Assembly (NCBI RefSeq): GCF_029960785.1
Contig: NZ_JASBQE010000044.1
Location: 1 to 64,000, forward strand
Source of the DNA: Polyangium sp. 15x6
GTDB taxonomy: Bacteria > Myxococcota_A > Polyangia > Polyangiales > Polyangiaceae
Direction of reading: 5' to 3'
DNA length: 64,000 nucleotides
Shown: piece after piece, positions 8,300 to 16,554 of the stretch
Layout of the letters: each line of letters starts with the position of its first letter
How positions within the stretch are numbered: position 1 is the first letter of the stretch
Notes under the pieces: generated by a model
What the model was told of the DNA's origin: nothing
Seen by the model: the letters and a program-made list of their open reading frames with translations, nothing else
Databases searched by the model: none
Program-made: the position numbers and the translations under genes

Positions 8300-9994
8300 A
8301 TGAACGCCACGGACCTCTTCCTCCGCGCCCGCGACCACCTGCTCGCGACACGCGACGACCACGACCGCGCGTGCGCGGGCTTTTCCTGGCCCGTGCTCGA
8401 GCACTTCAACTGGGCCACCGACTGGTTCGACGTGTACGCCCGTGGCAATACGCGCCGCGCGCTCTGGATCGTCGACGAGTCGGGCGCCGAGACGACCGCC
8501 ACGTTCGCCGAGCTGTCCGAGCGCTCCACGCGCGTGGCGCGGTTTCTCCGCGGGCTCGGCGTCGAACGTGGCGCGCGTGTCCTGGTCATGCTCCCCAACG
8601 TGCTGCCGCTGTGGGAGGTGCTACTCGGCGCCGCGAAGATCGGCGCGGTGATCATCCCGGCCACGACGCAGCTCACCGCGGAGGACGTGGCCGACCGGCT
8701 CACGCGCGGCGAGGTGCGCTGCGTGATCGCCGAGTCGGCGGTCGCGGACCGCTTCGGCGCCGCCGGCCCGCACGTGGTACGCATCGCGGTGGGCGAGCCG
8801 ATCGAGGGCTGGACGCGCTACGACGACGCATACGCCGCGCCCGCCGCCTTGCCCGCGAGCGCCGCGCCCACGCGCGCGACCGACCCGCTGCTGCTCTACT
8901 TCACCTCGGGCACCACGGCGAAGCCGAAGCTCGTGCTGCACACGCACCAGAGTTATCCGATCGGGCACCTGTCCACGATGTATTGGGTGGGGCTGCGCGA
9001 GGGGGACACGCACCTCAACATCAGCTCGCCCGGCTGGGCCAAGCACGCCTGGTCGAGCGTGTTCGCGCCGTGGAACGTCGGCGCCACGGTGCTCGTCCAC
9101 GCGTACAAGCGCTTCGTGCCCGCCGCCACGCTCGACCTGCTCGCGCGGTGCAAGGTGGACACGTTGTGCGCGCCGCCGACCGTGTGGCGGATGCTCATCC
9201 TCGAGGACCTCGCGGCGCACCGGGTTTCGCTGCGGGAGGCCGTGAGCGCCGGGGAGCCGCTCAATCCCGAGATCATCGATGCGGTACGCCGCGCGTGGAA
9301 CCTCACGGTGCGCGACGGGTACGGGCAGACGGAGACCACGGCGCAGATCGGCAACACGCCCGGCATGACCGTGGTGCCCGGGACGATGGGCCGGCCGCTG
9401 CCCGGTTACACCGTCGCGCTGCTCGACGCCGAGGGCCGCGCCGGCTCCGAGGGCGAGATCGCGCTCGCGCTCGACCCGCGGCCGATGGGGCTCATGGCGG
9501 GCTACCTCGACGACGAGGCGCGCACCGCAGAGGTCACCGCGGGCGGATACTACCGTACGGGCGACGAAGCCGTGCGTGACGCGGCGGGGCTCTACACCTT
9601 CGTCGGCCGCGGCGACGACGTGTTCAAGAGCTCGGACTATCGGATCAGCCCGTTCGAGCTCGAGAGCGCGCTTCTGGAGCACCCGGCCGTGGCCGAAGCC
9701 GCGGTGGTGCCGAGCCCCGACCCGGTGCGCACGAGCGTGCCCAAGGCGTTCGTGGTGCTTTCGCCCGGCGTGGCGCCCACGCGCGACACCGCGCAGGCGA
9801 TCTTGCAATTCGCACGCGAGCGGCTCGCCCCTTACAAGCGCGTGCGGCGGCTCGAGTTCACCGAGCTGCCCAAGACCATTTCGGGCAAGATCCGGCGTGT
9901 CGAGCTCCGCAAGCTCGAGGCCGCGCGCCGCGCGCGCAACGAGCGCGGCGCGCTGGAGTGGACGACCGAGGATTTTGGCGAGGTCCGGGGCTAG
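8300..9994 (+). CDS. AMP-dependent acyl-CoA synthetase / ligase
   Basis: 564 aa, with all adenylate-forming motifs: the P-loop-like TSGTTAKPKLVLHTH (A3), GYGQTETT (A5), the YRTGD motif, the hinge with GRGDDVFKSSDYRISP, and the C-terminal catalytic Lys in PKTISGKIRR. The layout (N-terminal FNWATDWFD motif, GSGT site, short C-terminal domain) is that of acetyl/medium-chain acyl-CoA synthetases (MACS/ACSM-like). It would activate a carboxylic acid with ATP and ligate it to CoA in the cytoplasm. The start at 8300 was chosen because the upstream extension is not protein-like. It stands alone, so the acid is unknown. Confidence 0.9.
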   Translation: MNATDLFLRARDHLLATRDDHDRACAGFSWPVLEHFNWATDWFDVYARGNTRRALWIVDESGAETTATFAELSERSTRVARFLRGLGVERGARVLVMLPNVLPLWEVLLGAAKIGAVIIPATTQLTAEDVADRLTRGEVRCVIAESAVADRFGAAGPHVVRIAVGEPIEGWTRYDDAYAAPAALPASAAPTRATDPLLLYFTSGTTAKPKLVLHTHQSYPIGHLSTMYWVGLREGDTHLNISSPGWAKHAWSSVFAPWNVGATVLVHAYKRFVPAATLDLLARCKVDTLCAPPTVWRMLILEDLAAHRVSLREAVSAGEPLNPEIIDAVRRAWNLTVRDGYGQTETTAQIGNTPGMTVVPGTMGRPLPGYTVALLDAEGRAGSEGEIALALDPRPMGLMAGYLDDEARTAEVTAGGYYRTGDEAVRDAAGLYTFVGRGDDVFKSSDYRISPFELESALLEHPAVAEAAVVPSPDPVRTSVPKAFVVLSPGVAPTRDTAQAILQFARERLAPYKRVRRLEFTELPKTISGKIRRVELRKLEAARRARNERGALEWTTEDFGEVRG

Positions 9995-10071
9995 CGCCAT
10001 CCTCTGCGAGGACGACATGAGCCAGATGCGTCCAATCGAACGTTCTGCTTTCGCGTGTCCGGGGGGTTGCG

Positions 10072-10509
10072 ATGGGCATCGGCTACATCCTCGTGAACCG
10101 AACGAAGCGTGAGAAGATCTCCTTTCTGCACCTGCCGGTAAACACGGCACGGGAAATCGCGGGTCATCCTGCGTCCGCAGCACTCTCGACTTGGTATTTG
10201 CTCAGCCGAAGCGGCGACGAGATCGCCTTCGTCGACGACCATAGCGGTCATTCGGCTGAAGGTCTACACGAATACCGTGAAATGACGGATACCATCATTG
10301 GTGAGCTGGTCGATGCCGGTATTCTCGAGGACCGCGGCGTCTCCTTTCGTGATCCGCAAGAACCAGACCTTGTTTACATCCGGGATCTCCGTGTCTGCTG
10401 GATGAACGAGTCGGCTCACCAGCACCCACGTACGGGCAATCGGAAAACCGACCTTCGATGCCGCCACGCCGGAGTCGGTGAGCGTTCAGCCGTCATGCTC
10501 GCCCGTTGA
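10072..10509 (+). CDS. Hypothetical protein, 145 aa
   Basis: A small soluble protein beginning MGIGYILVNRTKREKISF, without signal peptide or membrane segment. It has a coherent amphipathic pattern up to about residue 115 (FVDDHSGHS, YREMTDTIIGELVDAGIL), and the last 30 residues are less convincing. The first half resembles short orphan proteins often found next to polymorphic toxins, but no toxin lies beside it here. Local GC content is clearly lower than in neighbouring genes, which hints at a separate origin. Family not recognised. Confidence 0.55.
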   Translation: MGIGYILVNRTKREKISFLHLPVNTAREIAGHPASAALSTWYLLSRSGDEIAFVDDHSGHSAEGLHEYREMTDTIIGELVDAGILEDRGVSFRDPQEPDLVYIRDLRVCWMNESAHQHPRTGNRKTDLRCRHAGVGERSAVMLAR

Positions 10510-10517
10510 GCCGGCGC

Positions 10518-10862
10518 TCAATGACACGGAATCTCCCACGATCCTCCGTAATCCGGAAGAGTTGCGTAGCACCGCCAAGGACCAAAGGGAATTCCGACAC
10601 AGTTCGTGGAGAACCCATCGCGGCTCTCCGGTGTGTGACGAAACCCGAGGCACTGTCGATAGCTGGAATAACTTGGTTCTTCTCGATCGTGACTATCATA
10701 ACCATCACCCACGCGAAAGTGCCTCGAAGTGGTGCTGATGTAGACGAACACAGGAAGCCCGATGATGAGGCATGCCATCATGCAGCCAAGAACGATTCGA
10801 GCAACAGCCGACATCGTCTTCCGCACGGTTCTCGGGCGCTCCCCTTCTTGCTGTTCACCCAT
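10518..10862 (-). CDS. Small single-pass membrane protein, coupled to the caspase-like gene
   Basis: 114 aa, read as MGEQQEGERPRTVRKTMSA followed by one membrane segment (VARIVLGCMMACLIIGLPVFVYI). An external-looking domain of about 70 residues with four Cys follows. Its ATG shares one base with the stop codon of the upstream gene (TGATG), so it is almost certainly translated by re-initiation after the caspase-like protein. The basic residues before the membrane segment predict a cytoplasmic N-terminus. No family recognised. The pairing with a protease-like protein suggests a membrane partner or target. Confidence 0.65.
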   Translation of the reverse strand: MGEQQEGERPRTVRKTMSAVARIVLGCMMACLIIGLPVFVYISTTSRHFRVGDGYDSHDREEPSYSSYRQCLGFRHTPESRDGFSTNCVGIPFGPWRCYATLPDYGGSWEIPCH

Positions 10863-11533
10863 CACCACGCCTCCGGCCAATCGACGCGCAGGCACGTCAC
10901 GGTATTCGGTTCGGTTGCCGACGACGTGAGCGCCCCGATCGCGCGCTCCCCTTCCACCCGTACCCCTTCCCGAGGGCTCCACGTCGCCGATTCCCCTGGC
11001 CGAACCGAATGCGTCCCACTTTGCCAGAAACCGATGACGTACGTATGCCCAGCCACCCGACATCCGAGCCTCGATGCGAGCCGCCCGGCGAACGCGCGCC
11101 CGCTCTGACCGCCGAACGCGCTGCAGCAACGCAGCCAGAACAGCGCCTCCGGCCCCGTGAGACGCTCCCGCAATCGGTCGATCGCCGCCGCCATGGCGTG
11201 GTCGCTCCCAAGGGACGCATGATCGAGCCGACTCCGACCGATCGCCATGTACCCCCACGCCCCATGTCCCCAGAACTGGATCGACCCGATCGCGCGATTG
11301 CGTGATTCCGAAATCGAAGCCGCCCACGCGAGGGCCTCCTCCCAGCTCCGTGCCCCGAGCGTCGCGTCCGCCGCCCGCAGCAATCGATGCATCCACGTTC
11401 CCATCCACCAGATCGGCGACAGGCCCATCGAGCGCGGCGCGGCGCCTTCGGCAATGGCGCCGCGGACATGCGCGCGTGGCGTGTCGGTCGCATCGAAAAC
11501 AACGAGTTTCAAGGGAGATTGCTGCTCGAGCAT
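10862..11533 (-). CDS. Caspase-fold-like protein (DUF4347-like)
   Basis: 223 aa from the ATG at 11533; in-frame starts at 11581 and 11653 would lengthen it. A hydrophobic strand (PLKLVVFDA) opens the protein. Two segments fit a caspase/gingipain-type (clan CD) His-Cys arrangement. These are IGSIQFWGHGAWGYM, with His at about residue 90 following a beta strand, and LFWLRCCSAFGG, with Cys136/Cys137 following the next strand. The stretch GRAFAGRLASRLGCRVAGHT then matches the DUF4347 pattern 'G..F...LA..TG..V..ST'. Whether it is a protease is inference; DUF4347 domains are often appended to large adhesins, whereas this one stands alone. It is coupled to the downstream membrane protein. Confidence 0.65.
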   Translation of the reverse strand: MLEQQSPLKLVVFDATDTPRAHVRGAIAEGAAPRSMGLSPIWWMGTWMHRLLRAADATLGARSWEEALAWAASISESRNRAIGSIQFWGHGAWGYMAIGRSRLDHASLGSDHAMAAAIDRLRERLTGPEALFWLRCCSAFGGQSGRAFAGRLASRLGCRVAGHTYVIGFWQSGTHSVRPGESATWSPREGVRVEGERAIGALTSSATEPNTVTCLRVDWPEAW

Positions 11534-11691
11534 GGTGGAGAACCCGGCGCCTGCTGGACCGGGCACATTACTACGATACATGATGAGCACGCTCGGGGGG
11601 CATCTTCCTCCAAAGATGTGGTTTGTCTCTCGAACGGTTCTGCGGTACGTCACTAGATCCGAGTTCGCGGTACGATTCGCTTCCTCGCACC

Positions 11692-12822
11692 ATGACCCCC
11701 GTACGCTTCATCCACACCGCTGACTGGCAGCTCGGGCTTCGAGCGCACTTCATCCCGGGAGATGCCGGCGCGGTCGTGCGTGATGCGCGGCTCAAGACCG
11801 TGCAGAAGATCGGGACCATCGCCCGCGAGTTCAAGGCCGACTTCGTGGTCGTCGCGGGCGATGTCTTCGAGCACCACGGACTCAAGCCCGAGACCATCCG
11901 GCGCTCGCTCGACAAGATGCGCGAGATCCCCGCCGAGGTGCTGCTGCTCCCCGGCAACCACGACCCGCTCACGCCGGAGGCGCTCTACAAAACCGCGCTG
12001 TGGAAGAAGGAGTGCCCGCCCAACGTCCGCGTGCTCGACTCGCGCGCGCCCATGATCCTTCGCGACGGCGTGGCGCTTTTCCCGTGCCCGCTCTTCGAGA
12101 AGCACGAGCTCGGCGACGTGACCGAGCACCTGACGGCGGAGTACGGGCCGCAGGACCACGTGCGCATCGGGGTCGCGCACGGCGGCATCAAGGAGTTCCT
12201 CGCGGCGCTCGTCGACGACGAGGAGACGATCCACAACGCGATCCCCAAGGACCTCGCGGGGCGTGCGCGGCTCGACTACCTGGCGCTCGGCGACTGGCAC
12301 GGGCTCTTGCAGATCGACGAGCGCACCTGGTACTCGGGCACGCCCGAGGCGACGCGGTTCAAGGAGCAGAACCCGGGGAGCGTGCTGCTCGTCGAGGTCG
12401 GCGGTCGCGGGGAGCGGCCCGTCGTCGCGCGCGAGCAGGTCTGCACGTTCCACTGGAAACAGCACGAGTTCACGGTCGAGACGGAGGACGAGCTCGAGCG
12501 GCTCGAGCGGTTCCTCGACACGTACCAGGGCAAGGACTCGACGCTGATCGAGCTGACGCTGAAGGGCGCGCCGCGCATGGAGCTGCGCGCGCGGCTGGAA
12601 AACGAAGTGCTCGCGCGGGCGCGCGACAGGTTCCGCTTCTTGCGGGTGCGCGACGAGAACCTGCACACGATCTTCGGCGACGAGGACATCGCCGCGCTGC
12701 GCACGAGCGGGTGGATCGGGCGCGTCGCGGAGCGGCTCCAGGCGGGCCTGCCCGACAAACCGATCGAGGACACGGAGCGCGCGCTGCGGCTGCTCTATCG
12801 GCTGCACAAGGAGGCGTCGTGA
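11692..12822 (+). CDS. SbcD/Mre11-type DNA repair metallophosphoesterase
   Basis: 376 aa. The metallophosphoesterase motifs are in order: HTADWQLG (residues 8-15), GDVFEHHG, PGNHDPL, VAHGG and GDWHG. Together they bind two Mn ions and cut DNA ends. In the first motif the usual D-x-H appears as D-W-Q, as in one bacterial SbcD/YhaO-like subfamily. The C-terminal part (residues about 255-370) would contact the ATPase partner. The start at 11692 is set by the motif position; upstream codons are not protein-like. It overlaps the ATPase gene by 4 bases (GTGA), the classical arrangement of sbcDC-type nuclease complexes acting on double-strand breaks and hairpins. Confidence 0.9.
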   Translation: MTPVRFIHTADWQLGLRAHFIPGDAGAVVRDARLKTVQKIGTIAREFKADFVVVAGDVFEHHGLKPETIRRSLDKMREIPAEVLLLPGNHDPLTPEALYKTALWKKECPPNVRVLDSRAPMILRDGVALFPCPLFEKHELGDVTEHLTAEYGPQDHVRIGVAHGGIKEFLAALVDDEETIHNAIPKDLAGRARLDYLALGDWHGLLQIDERTWYSGTPEATRFKEQNPGSVLLVEVGGRGERPVVAREQVCTFHWKQHEFTVETEDELERLERFLDTYQGKDSTLIELTLKGAPRMELRARLENEVLARARDRFRFLRVRDENLHTIFGDEDIAALRTSGWIGRVAERLQAGLPDKPIEDTERALRLLYRLHKEAS

Positions 12823-15800
12823 GCCGCGCCATCCGCCTGGTCGAGCTGCGCGTCGAGAACGTCGGCACGCTGCGCGGCCCCATCCAGCTCGGGCCCTTCG
12901 CGCCCGGGATCAACGTCATCAGCGGCAGCAACGAGGCGGGCAAGTCGACGCTCGTCGAAGCGCTGAAGATCGGCCTCTTCGAGCGTCACGCCACGAGGAA
13001 CAAGGGCGTGATGGCGCTGCAGCCGCACGGGACGAAGCTCGCGCCCGAGGTGCACATCGTGCTGGATTTCGAGGGCGAGCGGCTCCAGATCCTGAAGCGC
13101 TTCCTCGAGAAGCCGATGGCCGAGGTGAGGCTCGCGAACGGTTCCATCCTCAAGGCGCAGGACGCGGACGACTATCTCCGGAACAAGCTCGAAGGCCGAG
13201 CGCCGAAGAAGTCGGGGCTCTCGCGCGAGGACATGGGCGTGTGGGGGCTGCTCTGGGTGACGCAGGACGAGTCCGCGCACGCGGACCCCGGAGGCACGCT
13301 GGACGAAGAGGTGCGCGGCGCGCTCGCCGAGGCCGTGGGCCGGCAGGTCGGCAAGGTCATGGGCGGCAAACACGGCGAGCGGATCCGCGCCAGGGTCCAC
13401 GAGGAGCTGAAGCGGTTCTACACGCCGAAGACCGACAAACCGACCGGGGAGTACAAGGACGCCCTCGACCGAAAGCAGGCGGCCGACACGCGCGTGGCGG
13501 AGATCGAGAAGGCCCTGCGTGACGTCGAGGAGCTGTCCGCGCTGCTCACGGCCAAGCGCGCGCAGCTCGAGGAGGCGGAGCGGCAGCTGCCGGCGCTCAA
13601 GGCGGAGCGGGAAGACGCGCACCGGCAGGCGAACGCGCTTCAGCAGAAGGAGGCGCGGCTCCGCGAGGCGAGCGCGAAGGTCGCCGCGGCCGAAGCGCGG
13701 GTCGCGGCACGTCAGCGGGACGTCGCGGCGCGCGCGGCGCTCGTCGAGGAGGTGGCCGCGCTCGAAGGGAGCGTGGCGCGCGCTCGGCAGAACCTCGACG
13801 CGCTGGAGGGGCTGCTCGCCACCCGCGTGCAAGAAGCCGAAGAGGCGAAGGAGGCGCTGCGGCGCGCGGACGCGGCGCTCGGGGACAGGCGCGAGGCCCT
13901 CGATGCGTCGCGGCAAGAGCTCGTCCGCGCGCATACGCGGTCCGAGGCGCAGCGGGTCTCGGAGGGGCTCGCGAAGGCCGCGGCGATCGCGCTCGAAATC
14001 GAGGAGGTGGACCGCGCCCGCACGAGCGGTGGCCTCGACGCGCGGAGCTACGAGCACATCGAGGCGCTCTCGGGTCGAGTCGAGGCGCTGCGCGCGAAGC
14101 TGTCGATCGAGGGGACGCGGATCCTGGCGCGGTCGGATGGGCGCGTGTGGATCGGCACGGGCAAGGGGATGGACGTCCCCGCGCTCGGGCGCGTCGAGCT
14201 CGTGCCCGCGCAGCCGGGCCTCGGGCAAGCCGTGGTGCTCGCGAAGGAGGCGCGCTCCGCGCTGAAGGAGGCGCTCTACAACCTCGGCGTCGAGGATGTG
14301 CCGCGCGCACGGGAGCGACGCGCGGCGCGCGAGGAGGCCGAGCGAGAAGCGGAGGGGTTGCGACGGCGCATCAAGCAGCTCGCGCCGTCGGGGCTCGACG
14401 AGCTCGCCGTCCGCGCGTCGCAGCGGGCCGAGGAGCACAAACGTCTGGAAGGGCGCCTGGGTGCGGCCCTGAAGGCGCAGGAGGAGCTCGATCGTATCCG
14501 GGCCGAGCTCGCGCGGCACTCGATCGACGCGGACGCGATGCAGGCCTTGCGCGCCGCCGAGAAGCAGGTCGCGCTCGCGCGGGAGTCGCGGGGGGCGATG
14601 GGCACGGAGCTCCTCTTGCGCGCCATCTCCGAGGTCACCGTGCGCGTGGGGGACGAGGCGCCGCCCGTGACGTTGTCGGCCGGCGAGACGATCGCGCGTC
14701 AGGTCACCCGCCCGACGAATGTTTCCATTGGCAACATGGCGGAGGTCCTGCTCACGCCGCGCGGGGAGGAGCTCGCCCGGGCCACGGCGCGCCTGGAGAA
14801 CGCCGAACGCGCGTTTGCCTCGGCGCTGCGCGTGCACGCGGTCGAGTCGCTGGAGCAGGCGGAGGTGATGGCGCAGGCCCGCGACGTGATCGCGCGGAAG
14901 AAAGCGGCCGTCGAGCAGCGCCTCGCCGAGGCCGCGCCGCGCGGGATCGATCCGCTGCGCGCCGAGGTGGACCGGATGCAGCGCGAGGCCCAGGCGGCCG
15001 AGACCGAGCTCGTTGCGGCGCGGGAGGCGCTCACGAGGCAGGCCGAGGTCGAGGTCGTGCTCGGCGCCAATCCCGTGAGCGCGCCGAAATTCGCGCGGCT
15101 CGTCGAGCTCGAAGAGGCCCTCGTCGCGCGCGAGGCGACGGTGGCGACGAAGTCCGCGCGTCTGCGTGGTTTGTCCGGTGAGCTCGAGAAGCGGGAGCTC
15201 GTCGTGGGGGAGCCGACGCCGATCGAAGAGACCTCCGGCGGGCCGGGGTGGACGGTGATCCCTGGGGAATCGAGCGAATGGGTGAAGCTCGAAGAGGCCG
15301 AGCGTGCGCTCGACGAGGCATTCCAGCGAGCGCAGGTCGCCGACGTGGGCGCCGCGCGAGAGCGGTGGGCGACGGCCCGGGACCTCGTCGGCAAACGAGA
15401 GAGGCTCGTCGAAACGTTGAAGCTCGTGGCCCCGGAGGGCCTGGAAGCATTGCGAGGTCGGAAACGCGCGCTCGAAGCGGCTGCAGTAACCTCGGGGCCC
15501 GAGGGAGAATCGGGGATGCCCGTCGAGGCGCTGCGGCAGCGGATCGAGGCGCTGGAGGCCGAATTGTCGCCGCTGGAGGCCACGCAGGCGGCGGCGAAGA
15601 ATCAGGCGATGGCGGCCGAGAAGCTCGAGCATGCCTGCATGCACGAGGTGGGGGAGCTCCGCGGCGGGTGGAGAGAGCTCGGGACGCAGCACGAGAGGCG
15701 CGCCGAGGAGCTCGTGGCATCCCGGAGGGACGCGCCCGACGCCGCGCTCGAAGCGAAGCTCGAAGAGGCGCGGCGCGAGCTCGAAGAATCGAGGACGAAC

Positions 15801-16517
15801 GCCGAACGCGCGTCCACGGAGCTCGCGGCCGCGACGCCGGAGCTGCTCCGCGATGAAGAGGCGCGCGCGCAGTTTGCCCTGGAGTCACACGAGGGACATC
15901 TGCGCAAATTGCGGGACGAGGTGAGCAGCTTGCAAGCGCTGCTCGCCAAAGCAGCGGCCGAGGGGCGGTTCGAGGACCTGAGCGAGGCGAAGGCGGAGCA
16001 AGCAGCCGCCGCCGAGGCGCTCGCGCGGGTCGAGCGGCAGGCGCGGGCGGCGCGGATCCTCTGGGATTTGACGGAGGAGGCGTACGTCGAGGCGCAACGT
16101 ATCTTCCTCGGGCCCGTGCTGAACGAGGCCGCGCCTTATTTGAACAACCTGAGGCCCGGGACCGAGATCCGGATGACGCAGGATCTCCGGCTCGACAAGG
16201 TGGTTCGTCGCGGGATGGAGGAGGACTTCGGGCAGCTCTCGGGCGGCACGCGAGAGCAACTCTCGGTGATCGTGCGAATCGCGCTCGCGAGGGTGTTCGC
16301 CAAGGATCGGCGGCCGCTGCCGCTGATCCTCGACGATACGATGGGCTGGACCGACGACGCGCGGTTCCTCTCGATGGTGCGGATCCTGCGGGACGCGGCG
16401 AAGGAGCTGCAGGTCATTCTTCTCACGTGCCATGGGACGAGGTTCGACCGGTTGCAACCCGATTATCGTGTGGATCTCGATGAGCTTCGTCGCAATGCCG
16501 CCGCGGAAATGACCTGA
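12819..16517 (+). CDS. SbcC/Rad50/YhaN-type coiled-coil ATPase
   Basis: 1232 aa starting at the GTG that overlaps the upstream stop. Walker A (GSNEAGKST, residues about 36-44) sits at the N-terminus. A very long Glu/Arg/Ala-rich coiled coil fills residues about 220-1090. The signature LSGGTREQ (about 1141) and Walker B LPLILDD (about 1168) close the ATPase at the C-terminus. This head-coil-head plan is that of SMC-like Rad50/SbcC proteins. A CxxC zinc hook is not visible at the coil apex; the centre instead has a small globular insert (VWIGTGKGMDVPALGRVELVPAQ), as in YhaN-like members. It would pair with the upstream nuclease. The open frame extends far upstream, but that part is an alternate-frame reading of the nuclease gene. 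Confidence 0.9.
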   Translation: MSRAIRLVELRVENVGTLRGPIQLGPFAPGINVISGSNEAGKSTLVEALKIGLFERHATRNKGVMALQPHGTKLAPEVHIVLDFEGERLQILKRFLEKPMAEVRLANGSILKAQDADDYLRNKLEGRAPKKSGLSREDMGVWGLLWVTQDESAHADPGGTLDEEVRGALAEAVGRQVGKVMGGKHGERIRARVHEELKRFYTPKTDKPTGEYKDALDRKQAADTRVAEIEKALRDVEELSALLTAKRAQLEEAERQLPALKAEREDAHRQANALQQKEARLREASAKVAAAEARVAARQRDVAARAALVEEVAALEGSVARARQNLDALEGLLATRVQEAEEAKEALRRADAALGDRREALDASRQELVRAHTRSEAQRVSEGLAKAAAIALEIEEVDRARTSGGLDARSYEHIEALSGRVEALRAKLSIEGTRILARSDGRVWIGTGKGMDVPALGRVELVPAQPGLGQAVVLAKEARSALKEALYNLGVEDVPRARERRAAREEAEREAEGLRRRIKQLAPSGLDELAVRASQRAEEHKRLEGRLGAALKAQEELDRIRAELARHSIDADAMQALRAAEKQVALARESRGAMGTELLLRAISEVTVRVGDEAPPVTLSAGETIARQVTRPTNVSIGNMAEVLLTPRGEELARATARLENAERAFASALRVHAVESLEQAEVMAQARDVIARKKAAVEQRLAEAAPRGIDPLRAEVDRMQREAQAAETELVAAREALTRQAEVEVVLGANPVSAPKFARLVELEEALVAREATVATKSARLRGLSGELEKRELVVGEPTPIEETSGGPGWTVIPGESSEWVKLEEAERALDEAFQRAQVADVGAARERWATARDLVGKRERLVETLKLVAPEGLEALRGRKRALEAAAVTSGPEGESGMPVEALRQRIEALEAELSPLEATQAAAKNQAMAAEKLEHACMHEVGELRGGWRELGTQHERRAEELVASRRDAPDAALEAKLEEARRELEESRTNAERASTELAAATPELLRDEEARAQFALESHEGHLRKLRDEVSSLQALLAKAAAEGRFEDLSEAKAEQAAAAEALARVERQARAARILWDLTEEAYVEAQRIFLGPVLNEAAPYLNNLRPGTEIRMTQDLRLDKVVRRGMEEDFGQLSGGTREQLSVIVRIALARVFAKDRRPLPLILDDTMGWTDDARFLSMVRILRDAAKELQVILLTCHGTRFDRLQPDYRVDLDELRRNAAAEMT

Positions 16518-16554
16518 GCCGCGGGGCGTGGCGCCGCCCGGTCTGCCTCGCCGA

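Noticed and set aside
12000..12818. 273-codon N-terminal extension of the SbcC-like frame
   Set aside because: It lies in an alternate frame of the nuclease gene and is Arg/Ala-rich. The GTG at 12819 puts the Walker A motif at the normal place.
16523..16538. Terminator between the convergent SbcC-like and kinase genes
   Set aside because: The stem GGGCG/CGCCC is only 5 bp and there is no T-run; too weak to call.
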